DNA of 64,000 nt, taken from Adiantum capillus-veneris. Its lineage: Eukaryota; Streptophyta; Polypodiopsida; Polypodiales; Pteridaceae. The DNA lies in NCBI GenBank assembly GCA_014529385.2, contig CM043969.1:28972946-29036945 (forward strand), in the 5' to 3' direction. Below the pieces are notes generated by a model, which was not told the origin of the DNA, searched no databases, and saw nothing but the letters and a program-made list of their open reading frames with translations. Position numbers and translations under genes: made by a program. Positions 11,487-23,400 of the stretch are shown piece after piece; position 1 is the stretch's first letter, and every line of letters begins with the position of its first letter.

Positions 11487-14400
11487 TGCCAAATTGAACC
11501 TTACAAGTAGGTTCGTAACAGCATAAGGCAGAAAGATAGATTGGACACCTTGCCCAAAATACTTTGTGCCGACATGCCCTTGGCATGGCTCTATAACATT
11601 CAAGCGTACTTAGACGTCTTGAAAAACCAAGTAAAGCATACTGAAAATGGAATAACACCAAATCAAGAAATGCGTACCTGGAAATTTGAACATAATGTTC
11701 ACTTACCCGTATGCAAATGGAGAGGAGCACGTCCCCTACCTGAAAAAAAAAACAGCATTGCATCGGGAACCCGGGATGTTGCCCTTGCAAACCAAGCCCT
11801 TGGATTAGAATCTATGTAGTCAAACCCCTTGATAAGACTATTTGTAGAAACTGCTCAACTAGCAGATAACGGTAACCAACATAGTCCACCGTGTCCATAA
11901 TGATTGGAATCAACTTGAAAAGTATTCCGTCCGCTATCGCGTTTGGTAGATTGCGGAATTCTTTTCTTGAAAGTATAACTGGGAGAGATCAATTGTGGTC
12001 CTCAATGCAGATCTAACTGTGATCCTTAATGCCTATGGGTGATTTAGTAAGCACCCGCTGGGTCATACCCCAAAACTGTGATGCCATAGACACTCGTAGT
12101 GCTATAGAGCAAGAAATCCTCCGAAATGACGAGACTCTTGTTCGTCGATTAACGTCAAGATGTTCGATGTGTACTCCACCGGGCAAATATGTTCGATCCT
12201 AAGAACAATAACCCAAGGAATGGCAATAGTTGGATCTTACCCAAGATCTGCCAATGGCTCTTAGCCAGCCTGTGTGTGGCTCCTAGCTCTTACGATAGTT
12301 AGTGTTCAAACGATAAATCGATAAAAACTAACGTGAATGGCATCTTAGCCCATTTCTAGTTGAGAGTTAGAGCACCTTGGCTCATGCTGACTTCAAACAA
12401 AACCTGTATGAAAAGCTTCATAGGAAGTTTTCATTATTCTTGAGAGAAATAAGAAAAAGAGAGAGAAGAGTAGCTTGCTGGTCTGAGGAACTTTCCTTCA
12501 ATTTCTAGAGTGTGCGCCCAGAATGTGTGCTCTTTAGGCATCTTATGCCTGATCTGCAGCTTATCCTATGAACATGCAACCATTTGCCTGTACAACTCTC
12601 TCATCAAGAGAGGGGACAGAAAACACAAGCCACAGCTTTGACCCTCTTACCATGTATGGGGTTGTGACTTTAGAAAAATGACTTAAAATGACGTTGCCTG
12701 TGAAATATGTCGTAGATTTAGGTTCCATTTAGTGATAGTGTGCATTGATAGCAACCATAAATTTAAACTATCTAGAACTTAGTATGTCTGTGACCGAGTG
12801 CCTGGTGTCATAGTGGAAGCGTAATCTCTAATGAGGTGGAATTTATGCCACCTGGTTAGCATGCCGTGCATTCAAAGTGTGAAGCCCTTGGCGAGAGTGA
12901 TGGCCGCAAACGTGAGAGCCAAAACCATTAGTGCCTTGCACAGTTTAAACTGGTTGGAATTTTGTGAGGTGGTATTCCCTATTTTGCCAGTTTGTCAAGC
13001 TTGTGTGCCACTGCTCGTGATTCCAAGTCATTGGGCAGTACCTTGGCACAAGGGAGAAGCCTTGCTTCCTGTACAATTGTGAAAACACTTTGCTTTGCAC
13101 AAAAGCAATAGTTTCCCATCAAAGATCTAAACATGGAAAAATATGAAGAACGTAAATTGGCTAACCTGGTCTTTGCTGCTGCAACCAGTGGTCATGAAAG
13201 TTGGGAGAAAAACTCATTCTAAAACGGCCCATAGCCATATCTGCACATATGCCCTCGTATGTTTTATACACCCGTCTGGCACATAAGGCCATAACCTGCA
13301 AAATTGAATCCACCTGCAAACACCTTGCCTAATCCTTCCCCATTGTGTATGCTCGTAGCATATGCCAGACATGACCAGCTTCAATGCAAGATGTAGAAAT
13401 TGAAGCCTTGCTACGTAGAACTCTATCTGGCATCATTGCCAACAAATGCTATTGACGATAGATGTCATAGCAAAGGGAGACAACCTTGTCGTTCATGCAC
13501 TTAAAATCGACCTTGTCTACTTGTAGATCTGCTAGAAAAATTGAATTATATGTGCAATAAATAAATACCAATTGCATACCTCATGAAGTACGCCTATCGA
13601 TGAAATGGCCGTTGTAAGAATCGAACGAGTTGGAATCAAGGTTCACAGCTGTTTGACCTCGTACTGCCAAGGGCCTTGCCCGATTTGCAAATAATAGGGA
13701 AGCTTGTGAGCAACTGCCACGCTCTTGGGGTGTTACACACACCATACCCATGAGCATCTTTGATGAGCCTTGCTAGCCTCATGGCCTATGTGGTAGCTCT
13801 TTCATGATCCTTGCAACCCATGTCTGACTGACCCGGAGGAGCAAACATTGTTGAGGATCAAAAATTTCCAAACCAAAACTAGGAATTTGACAGCTATAAT
13901 TGCAGACCCGAACATGCTCAAATTGCTCCATGCTTTGCTTGTTGTGCGTATAATGCAGATAGATCTGCGAGATTCAAAGAAGTTATCATTGAAAATATTA
14001 AAGTCGACTTGCTTACCAACTCTTAGAAGTCCAGGTCAAACGGCGGAAACCGTAGGGGAAACATGTCCATACGTGCCGAAAAGGTCGTGCATGCGATGCC
14101 CTTACTGTGAAAACACTGTGCATGGCTTTGTAATGGTGGTCGATCTCTTGAAATGCTATTGGATGCACCATGAGGCATCTCCCATATACCAAACAATTTT
14201 GCCTTGCGATGCATGTAGTCCATGGTCATCGTGCATGATTGCGCAAGACGCAAGCGTTGGATATCTGTGAATGTGTTTTGATTTTGCTGAGATTGCAGAA
14301 TTCGGCAATATTGTGCCTTGACAGTTGCAGTGGAGCAGTTAAGGAGAGGATGGGGGCCAACCGTGGGCACCCTTGCTTAACTATTTTAATCAAGGGCCTT

Positions 14401-14805
14401 GCCCTACCATGGGCGGCCAAATCTGGGATGGCCGAAAAAAAACACCAAGGTTGGCTATGGCGGCAGAGGCCGCGATGACGAGCAAGAGGGAGAGAGAGAG
14501 TTCGAACACTCTGCTGCTCCATGGCGTCCGCCTGTGTGACGAGTTTTTCTTAGCACGGCGCCGCGATCCGGACGAGCTCACAAAATCCCAGCTCCGCGCA
14601 GGTCGATTCCGACCCTGCCCTGTGTAAGGGTGCTTATCCGCGCTCCGTCGATTCCGGCCCTCCCCCTGTGTAAGGGTGCTTACACGCGCTCCTTCTCGGT
14701 CATGCAAGCTTGAGCCCCTATGGAAGGGGCTGCTCCTGCGGCCCTATCCTCTTCCTTCTTCCAAGGGACCCTGCCCACGCCATGGCAGGCAATCTCGAAG
14801 CGACG

Positions 14806-14948
<143 letters not shown>

Positions 14949-15021
14949 CATGCCCTAAGCCGTGCACGAATATGAAGCAAGCCCCTTCTCCTTCCCTCCT
15001 CCATGGCCTTCCTCTCCCCTA

Positions 15022-15033
15022 TCTCTGATACCA
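15022..15033 (-). other. A1 primer-binding site
   Basis: Minus strand reads TGGTATCAGAG followed by a mismatch (A for C), next to the LTR at 15035. It matches tRNA-iMet at 11 of 12 bases. Confidence 0.8.
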
Positions 15034-15034
15034 A

Positions 15035-15208
15035 TGTAAGACCTAGGGTAACTGAACCTAGGATCCTCCTCCCTACCGCCCCTTATATAGGCTAGCTCCT
15101 AGCACTTGCCCTAAGCGGATCCCCAGTCCGCACTGGTCCAGCCGGCCCTTGGCCTAGGTCCCTGACCCCCTAGGTTGGGCCTTGCCCCGTAGGACCCTTG
15201 TCCTAACA
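15035..15208 (-). repeat. A1 5' LTR (174 bp)
   Basis: Plus strand begins TGTAAGACC and ends CCTAACA. It holds a TATATAA box (CCCTTATATAGG region) and resembles the short LTRs of A2, A3 and G3 in having CCAAGGGC blocks before the TATA. Confidence 0.82.
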
Positions 15209-15224
15209 TCCATGGCTCAATACT

Positions 15225-15540
15225 TGAATACTGGTACTGGTCTCAAATTTTCAGTGTTGTACTGGTAATATTGGTCCGGTAATATTGATACTCGTAGTAA
15301 TGGTACTCATAGCACTGGTCCTAGTAATAGTGTATTGCTATACTGGTGCTGGTCTCAGATTTTTAGTGTTGTACTAGTAATACTCGTCTTGTAATACTAG
15401 TACTCGTAGTACTGGTACTGGTACGCATACAACTATACTGGTACTAGTTTCATATGTTTAGTGTTGTACTGGTGATACTGGTTTGTAATACTGGTACTCG
15501 TAGTACTGGTATTGGTAAGCATACAACTATACTGCTATAC
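15225..15540. repeat. TACTGGT-rich minisatellite, about 95-112 bp units
   Basis: About three imperfect long units, recognisable by TTTAGTGTTGTACT-like landmarks near 15247, 15359 and 15453, each built from shorter TACTGGTA and TACTCGTAG words. Confidence 0.8.
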
Positions 15541-16216
15541 TGGCGGCTAACCCAACACAAACTTGGCCCCAATAAAACTTCAATAGCTGATAACTTGGCA
15601 TCCAAAGCTCCGATTGCCAATGTTTCTACCTGTCTGGACCTATCTGGATCCATCCCATCTTGCTCTAGGAACCCACATAAAGCATACATCTCCGATCTCT
15701 TGTTCACATAACAGCTGTTATCGTTGTTCATAAGTTTGGCAAAACCTCAGATATGTATGCAGATTTGCACCTTTCACCCCGTGCCCACAAAGCGGCACGA
15801 TAGTGGGGTGACCTACCAGTGGGTTTGTACAGTGGCTTCATTGGACATGTGAGCAGGGAGCAGGAGCTAGTGCAAAGTGGCCTCAAGAGGGTTTTTTTAA
15901 TTTGAGTTCAAGAGGGTTTTTTAGGTTTTTGGAGGGAGAGCAATCAACTGTGCTATATAATGTGGAACATGACCATTATGTGGGTGTGAGTTGAGAGACA
16001 TAGCTCTCGTGGAGCTCTTGGCCATGGCGTGCTTGCCTGACGATAGGTGCTCGTGGCCCATGAGCGGTCTTGCGGTGTTTTTGGCACTGTGGTGGCGTGA
16101 TGGTGTCAAACGGCACTGCATAGAGGATAATGATGTGACACTAGCCATGGGTCTTGTTCCCACGTGGTCCCAAGCAGGGGCCCCCTTTTAATTGAGGGCC
16201 TAATCCCATAGAGGTT

Positions 16217-16234
16217 TGTCACGGCGCCGTGACA
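16217..16234. other. Perfect 18-bp palindrome
   Basis: TGTCACGGC followed by its exact reverse complement GCCGTGACA, then a run of C. It begins with TG and could be the terminus of an LTR, but no polypurine tract precedes it and no second copy is in the window. Confidence 0.7.
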
Positions 16235-17086
16235 CCCCCCAAGGGGTAGGCTCACACGCGGCGGGCATGCAAAGGAAAGTCGAGTCGAAGTGGTTGTTCT
16301 CGTGCATGGGAGATTTAAAAAGTGGTTGACTAAGAGAGGAAAGTGCTAAAAATAGCATGCGCACCTTATAAGGGAAATTTTTTTTGTCATTTTAGGGAGT
16401 TTTTAACGAGGGGGTGAGTTCTCAGAAAGTTCTCAACGAGGAGAGCTCCAAGACAGAGGAGGAGCCAACAAGACCTACCAGAGAAGATTTTTGCTCGTCG
16501 AGACTGTGCCAACGGAGCTAAGCCGAGGGGCAGTGTGCCCCTCTTGTGTAGCAGAGACAATGATTGTACATGGTGTTTTTGTTGAAGACAAGAGGCAATC
16601 ATTGCCAAATTTTGTGTCGTCTTTACCCCCTTCTCTTCTTTGCTCTGTTCAAGTGTCTGTGGTGTCGGTGTGTGAGCGGTGTGCACCCCCCCGGCCGTTT
16701 GTGTGTGTGAGAGAGAAAGAGAGAGAGGTGTTGAGTTGTGGAGATACTAGAAGAGGGAAACATTGGGGTGATTATCGTTTCTTGATTGTGTGAAGCGTGT
16801 GTAAGCGATGATTTTCTTGCAGAATTGTGGAGTTTTGATGGTGATTTCTAGTGGATGGGGGTGTTGTGAGTACCCTGGGCTATAGAGAGGCATTTGTGTA
16901 TGTTTTTGGGTGTGTTCCCATTCCCCCTCTCCATCATGTCATGGCACGTACACAATGTGAAAAAAACATTCACCTCACTTTTGAAGCTTTTTGATGCATG
17001 GGGATAAAAGCAATAATGTAGATATTGTGATATATACTAAAGCAGCTACTATCATTGCTATCATGTACATACCTATTTGGGGAGTC

Positions 17087-17296
17087 TATTGGAATTAAGA
17101 TTGTAGGGATGCACACCTAACGTGGAGAAGGTAAAGAAGCTCAAGGAACACAACAAAGATTGTATTTCTTAGTGCTCAATAGAAAGATAAGATAGCCCTA
17201 GAATGATGGGCATATATACAATATAGCGGGGGGGGGGACCTCCTAGTGGAGGAAAAAAATCCTTGACAGTCCTAAGTGAGTTCACACACATCACTG
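17087..17296 (-). repeat. Copia-1-family LTR remnant
   Basis: Aligns with 4007-4233 over nearly its full length (GGAATTA start, GATAGCCCTAGA, ATGGGC-TATATACAA, TTCACACACATCACT) but lacks the last 20-25 bp. No element body is attached, so it is a decayed solo LTR. Confidence 0.85.
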
Positions 17297-17622
17297 TTAG
17301 ATTTACACCACTTTGCTGCTTCACAGGTCTAGGGCATTCATGTACGGCTAGTGTGCCTCCGGGTTGGCCACCCTTTGCATATGCATATAGGCTGCATTGT
17401 CCGACCGCGCACCTTGTCTAGGTGCCCTCATATTTAATTTCTTTCTTGTTGGGTCGTGGGGGATTTTTTTTGGCATTGCCCTACCTCCCCTTGGGCACCT
17501 ATTTATGGGGCCAGGGGGGTACCCACTTCCATCATATGATCATTATGTATTGGGTCTTCTGCTCATGGTAGCCATGGGGGGTTGATTGCCCCCTCTTTAC
17601 CATACCTAGAGTTTGTGGTCTC

Positions 17623-17625
<3 letters not shown>

Positions 17626-17709
<84 letters not shown>
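17626..17709. repeat. (CT)n microsatellite
   Basis: About 84 bp of uninterrupted CT. Confidence 0.98.
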
Positions 17710-17712
<3 letters not shown>

Positions 17713-19749
17713 CACGTTGGAGAGGGGGAATGGGGCAATACGCCCGGCACCAACACAAAGGCCTCTCTATAGCTCAGGGTATCCACAGCACCCCTATCCT
17801 CTCAGAAAACACCTTCATAGAAACACTTTACAATAGCAGACCACCGCCTGCTCGATATCCACTGCTCACACACTCCACAAATCCACCACACATGTAAGGT
17901 CTCCGACCCCGAGCTAAAAAGAGCACTATTGTACCATGGAATAAACATAATAAAATAAGTCACTATTTTTAGCAGTTTTTCAAAATCTGTCGGTGCCACG
18001 ATGTTTAGAATGTCATAAAGCTTCCAAAAGTGAATTAAAATCATTTTTGTAAGAATGTTCCAAAAATAGTAAGTTTTTGGCCGCCGTCTCGACAAATTGC
18101 ACCCGTAACCCAAATTTGAAAAAAAATGCATTTTCGGACGTCGGGGGTTGCTAAATATGGTAGGTACTCGGGATTATGCACCTTAATTCTAGCTTAGCAT
18201 AGCAAGTTTCGGCATCAAAATCTGATTAGAATTGCCCGTCTAGGATTAAAAACAATTTTTCCTAAGGTTGTGCGGGGAGGCACCGGGGCTCGGGAGCTGT
18301 GTGGGAACCGACTCCAGGCCACTGCTGAGTTGATATGGCAGGTAGAGGGCGCCCCCACACACAGATAGGGCTCATGGGCTACTTTCCCATCTTGAGAGAT
18401 AGTGAGTGAGTGAGTTAGAATAGCAAATGGGACACTTTGCAACCCATGCACCCCATGCAAGTAACCCTGCCCATGAAGGCTTGAGTGGACTCCAAACCAG
18501 CATAGCAGGTGATTTCAAAATTTTGAGCTTGTGAGCCTATATAAGAGCGTGCTCACACACACACAAGCACATATATGCTTACACACATTGAGTATACACA
18601 CACACACCCACACCATGGGGACGTGCTGCCGACACACATAGCCTTTGGAGAAGGAGAAAAAGATGGAAGTGTTGCCCAATTCTCGCCACAAGAAGCTCCT
18701 TTGGATCAGAAAATTGATTCAAATTCAGCCCAAACTACGGTAACATAAAGCTAATTTCACGTTATGTTATAATTCCTTCTATGGTTCTCATAATTCCACT
18801 GCTAGTATGCATAATCACAGTTAAATTTTTCATTAGACACTCTCTAAATTGCTATATGATTATTCCATTGCACATTCTTAATTCTAATTGTCAATTATGC
18901 AAACAATTAACCTCTCCTAATCATATATCAATGTATGATTAGCAATAAGAGAATTATCCACTAAGTCATTATAGTTAATGAATGATAGAATCAAGCCAGC
19001 AATGTGATAAGGTTAGTCTATTTCATTCATACTACCACACAATGTTTATATAGCTATGTTAAAGTCTTGTCATGCAATTGCGGTTTGGATTTTTTTGTGT
19101 TAAATGCATGCACACTAGGTGTTATGGGCCCTAGTGTTTAACACAGATTTTTTCGGAGCAGCATGAAAAATCATGCACTTTCTTGTTTATGCAATTTTTC
19201 TCGCAGATTTATTATGAGTTTCCACCCAACCATACATGGTAATGGCTCAGGATGGGTGTCTGTGGTTGGATGGTCTACACTCTATGAGCTTACTCCACTT
19301 CAACCCACTTTAAACCTAGTTGGTTGCCTCCACTCCATATCGAGTATATGGCTGGATACTCACTGGTTGAGTCAAAGTTATCGTCAATCGTGGAAGACTG
19401 TCTGTAAGTGGTTAGGGCAAGTACCTCACTCTTACTGTTGCTATTCATCCCGCATTGGATGGCAACTTACAAGTATTCTTTGCTTAAGGATCTGCTAAGC
19501 GTGTACGTTAGCACAATGCATTCTGAATGGGCAATTCTCTCCCTATTCTAGAATTTACTTAGGATAGGTTTTCAACTTTGAACACCTGTTGTGGTGGGTT
19601 GTGGATACCAATTCAATAGTTTCATAAGTCAAGGACTTCATAGGTGTGCTGACAAAGACCGTTGGCATGTAACCTTCACTAGGGGTGAACATGTAGTTCT
19701 GTGTGTTCCAAAATGTTCAGTAGTCTGACATGAGGAAACTCCCTATTTT

Positions 19750-20155
19750 GTCCCTCAGTAGCTATGAGCTTTTCAAGATACTCACGTGACTTGGCAATCT
19801 AGCTCACAACTTCATGGAAAGTTGCGCCAAGATTTTCTTGCATTTTTCCAGTATCTTTCAAAAAGTCTAAAAATTGGTTATGTCTTTAGATACCTTTTAG
19901 TTGTTGCTACTCCTTTAAAGTACTCAAGTGAGTTCTAAAATGAGTTACCATTTAGATACAAGTGGTTGCAAAAGGACAACAGTGTTGAAAATCAAGATGT
20001 TGCTCTTGGTTTCGTTGAACCTCCTCAGTGCACCAAGTATCAGTCATCAGGACAATTGGACCGCGTAAAGGATGCCAATAAGGAAAACATTAGTGTTCTT
20101 ACAAAGATACTATCACTTGTGTTTTCGAGGACGAAAACGCTTCTCCAAGGGGAAG
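19750..20155 (+). pseudogene. A3 remnant of a chromovirus pol C-terminus
   Basis: Reads as the end of a chromoviral polyprotein: a YELFK and LAHNFME segment near 19770-19830, then VENQDVALGFVEPP (19980-20025) and a terminal stretch with FEDENASP (20124-20150) typical of the region just before the polypurine tract. Several stops and shifts. A2 keeps the same segment at 40366-40790. It probably survived because it overlaps cis-acting 3' sequence rather than for its protein. Confidence 0.6.
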
Positions 20156-20158
20156 TAA

Positions 20159-20312
20159 TGTCAAGCCAAGGGCCACCCTGGAGGTTAAGGACCTGGCCAA
20201 GGGTAGCCTGGCCAAGGGCAGGTTGCCCAGTGAAGAAGGGATCCTGCAAGCCAAGGGCTATAAAAGGGAGGTTGGGAGGAGGATCGTTCACGGCAGTTCC
20301 CAGGTCCTTTCA
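20159..20312 (+). repeat. A3 3' LTR (154 bp)
   Basis: TGTCAAGCC...CCTTTCA. CCAAGGGC blocks precede a GGCTATAAAAGG TATA box, then GGTTGGG-GGAGGAT; the same order as the A2 LTR read on its minus strand. Confidence 0.85.
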
Positions 20313-23077
20313 CTGGACGTCTTGATGACTTGGGTTACAAAGTCACTTTTCATCAGTAGTCTTGGCATGTTGCAAAGGGTCATCTTATTATAGCCCATGG
20401 TTCTAAAGTTGGTTCACTTTATCCTCTTTATGTATCTGATAAAAACAGTGCTCTTTCTGTAATCGAGCTACCAACCGTTGCTTTGTGGCATAGCCGGTTA
20501 GGACATATGTCAAAGAAGGGAATGGAGACACTCTCTCGTTTGGGCTACTTACCGTCTTTGTCATCTTTTGATTTTCCCTTTTATGAACACTATCAATATG
20601 GAAAGCAAACACGGACACATCGTGCACATTCTTTTGACAAAGAAATAAAACCCTTAGAGCTTGTGCATAGTGATTTATGTGGGCCTATGCCTTCTAAATC
20701 CCATGGTGGTGCATCCTATTATGTGACATTCATTGACAATGCAACACGGCATGTTTGGGTCTACGCCATGAAGTCTAAAGATGAGACCTTTTCTTGCTTC
20801 AAGAAGTTCTTATCTAGTGTTGAAACTCAGTTTGAACATAAGTTGAAAGCTTTGCACTCAGACAATGGTGGATAATATGTCTCCAAAGAGTTTAAAGACT
20901 TCTATTAAAGTAGGGGAATTAAGCGTGAGTTTACAGCTCCTTATACCCCCTCACAAAATGGTATTGCGGAACGAATGAATAGGCCCATCCAAGAGCGGAT
21001 TATGTCTATGCTATCACATGCTAATTTACCGCAAGCATTTTGGGATGAAGCATTATACACAGTCATATACTTGATCAATAGATCACCAGATGCTTCATTA
21101 TAGTTTTGTATACCTTTGGAGTTATGGTCAGGACATAAATTGTCTTATGAAAAACTCCGCACATTTGGCTATGAAGCTTATGAATATGTACCCAAGGAGT
21201 TACGTGCTAAGCTAGATCCTAAGTCCAGAAAATGCATATTCATTGGCTACAATATAGATGGTTGATTTGGCTATCCTTTATGGGATCCGGAAAGTCAATC
21301 AGTGATCAGTAGCAGTGATGTTGTCTTTAATGAGACTAAGATGTATAGACAGCCAGTGAAAGAGGTTGAATTCTGGAAAGTGATATTTTTTTATGTATCA
21401 CCTCCTGTCCAGACAACTCTTGAGCCGCTTACTACACATGCTAGTACGAGTTCTGATCAGCCACCGAGATCTCAAAGAGTCTCACATCCGCCAAAACGTT
21501 TTGTTCTAGGTGTGGATTTTGTTTTGCTGACAAATAGTGGTGAGCCTTCTTGTTACAAAGAGGCTATGCTAGCCAATGGTACGGTTCAATGGGAACATGC
21601 TATGAAGAGGGAGCTATCCAGTATTGCAAAGAACAAAACATGGGAACTTGTTTCCTTGCCAAAAGGTAGGAAAGCATTGCCTTGTAAATGGGTTTACAAG
21701 AAGAAGATTGACAATTACAAAGCTCGTTTAGTGGCCAAAGGTTTCAAGCAAGAATATGGTGTTGATTTCTAGGAAATCTTTTCTCCAGTGGTCAAGATGA
21801 CCACACTGAGAATGTTGCTTGCTTTGGTTGCCACTGAAGATATGGAGCTTGATCAAATGGATGTCATTACAAGTTTCTTACATGGTGATCTTGAGGAAGA
21901 GATTTATATGCAGCAATCTGAAGGGTTTGTGCTAAAGGGCAAGGAACATTTGGTATGTAAGTTTGTGAAAAGTCTCTATGGCTTGAAGCAATCATCCAAA
22001 CAATGGTATCAAAATTTTGATGCATTTATGCGTTCCCTAGGCTATAAGCGTAGTAATGAGGATCCATGTCTTTACGTGAAAAGACAACCCAATGGACAGG
22101 TTATTATGCTTATCCTTTATGTAGATGACATGCTTATTGCTGGTCATTCCAAGAAGGACATTGCTGACTTGAAAACCAAGCTGAAAAGTCAATTTGACAT
22201 GAAAGATTTGGGTGAAGCCAATCACATTTTGGGTATGTGCATTACTCGTGACCGTAAGAAGAGGTTGTTGTACCTTTCTCAAAAAGAGTATGTGCACAAG
22301 GTTCTTGATCGTTTCAACATGTAGAAGGGGAAGGCTTTGAGTACTCTATTGCCTGCATATTTGAAACTTAGCAAGAACAACTGCCCCAAATCTGCTGAGG
22401 AAAAAGCTGCAATGGCTAAGGTTCCTTATGCTTCAGTCTGTGATAGTCTCATGTATGCCATGGTGGCTACAAGACTTGACATTACACATGCAGTGGGAGT
22501 TGTCAACAGATTTATGTCTAACCCTGGTAAAAATAATTGGGATGCTATCAAGTCGATTCTCAGATACTTGAGTGGCACTGCAGATAGACAGTTATGCTAT
22601 GGTCGTGGAGAGTCATCCATTCAGGGATTTGTAGACAGTGATTATGCAGGCTGTGTTGACAGTCATAAATCAACAACAGGTTGGATTTACACATTTGTTG
22701 GTTTTGCTATTTCTTGGAGATCCGTTCTTTAAGACTGTACATTCATTTCTACCACAGAGGTAGAGTATGTTGCATTGAGTGAGGCATGCAAAGAAGCTAA
22801 TTGGCTTGCTCGCCTAATGAAAGATCTTGGATTGGAGCAATGTACACCAATTTTTCATTATGACAGTCACAATACTATTGCCTTGGCTAACAATCCAGTG
22901 TTTCATTCCAAAACAAAACACATTGATGTGCATTATCACTTCAGTTGTGAATGCCTGTTAAAGAAGAGCCTTGATTTAGTAAAGATTCCTACATCAGAGA
23001 ACACAGTGGATGCACTCACTAAAAGTCTCTCCATCCATCAGTTTTAGCATTGTCGTGAGTTGATGGGAATTGGATGA
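20313..23077 (+). pseudogene. Copia-3 pol, single frame with nine in-frame stops
   Basis: The whole stretch reads in one frame with no frameshift. GAG-pre-integrase has HSRLGHMS; integrase has HSDLCGP, HSDNGG and NGIAERMN, so the D,D,E residues are present; RT has FLHGDLEEEIYM, LYGLKQ and YVDDML; RNase H has VDSDYAG, a TTEVEYVA segment and HIDVHYHF. Stops are at 20357, 20873, 20906, 21101, 21263, 21770, 22322, 22730 and 23045; the natural end is TGA at 23075-23077. At several of these sites relatives have Gln, so CAG/CAA to TAG/TAA change is likely. Confidence 0.88.
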
Positions 23078-23132
23078 AGAGTGGTTCTCTTCCAGTCTTA
23101 TGGTCTCCCACATTGGCCATCAAGTGGGAGAA

Positions 23133-23400
23133 TGTTAGGTTTAATGGCCATGTGGCTCGATCGCCCATCACTAACTGCTACTAACCCTAAGTGTACAACT
23201 ATACACTTGTGTGAGCCACTAACACTAAGTACAATGTGTATTGTGCCTTAGTGCGTAAGATACAAAAGAAAGAAAGGGGGCGCACAGTGTGTGATGGCTC
23301 TCCCCCTCCAACCTGTATGTGAGGCTATGGTGGTGTGTGTGTGAGTGTGTGTGCGTATTCCTCTTCCTCTTCCACTGTGCTCTTGGCTCCTCTCCTTCAA
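23133..23400 (+). repeat. Copia-3 3' LTR, right end uncertain
   Basis: Starts TGTTAGGTTT after AAGTGGGAGAA, the standard copia polypurine junction. The end is unclear because no second copy exists; coding of G2 resumes by about 23430. Confidence 0.65.

Larger units (their letters stand above)
15209..19066. other. Non-coding stretch with repeats, no gene recognised
   Basis: Holds a minisatellite (15225-15540), an 18-bp palindrome (16217-16234), an LTR-like stretch (about 16217-16920, with a TTATAAG box near 16370 and GA-rich downstream DNA), a Copia-1-family LTR remnant (17087-17296), a CT microsatellite (17626-17709) and CA-rich DNA after a TATATAAG at about 18538. An 85-93 codon frame at 15450-15731 (either strand) matches nothing I know. 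Confidence 0.6.
19067..20312 (+). mobile_element. A3: 3' end of an A-family LTR element, inserted in Copia-3
   Basis: 19067-19740 is the reverse complement of A2 40763-41430, including the hairpin at 19096-19145. It is followed by the pol remnant also seen in A2, a polypurine tract (20145-20158) and a 154-bp LTR. The LTR ends at 20312 and copia coding starts at once, in frame, so A3 interrupts Copia-3. The 5' part of A3 and of Copia-3 is gone: nothing left of 19067 matches either. Confidence 0.82.
20313..23400 (+). mobile_element. Copia-3: Ty1/copia retrotransposon, 5' part lost
   Basis: Contains the end of the protease region, GAG-pre-integrase, integrase, RT, RNase H, a polypurine tract (23122-23132) and the start of a 3' LTR at 23133. 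Gag and the 5' LTR are absent. The right edge, where it meets the C-terminus of G2, is approximate. Confidence 0.87.

Noticed and set aside
15450-15731. Host gene exon on either strand
   Set aside because: No recognisable family, overlaps the minisatellite, and has no splice or second-exon support.
17532-17897. Similar Ser-Leu or Arg-Glu frames
   Set aside because: Same reason: CT microsatellite at 17626-17709.
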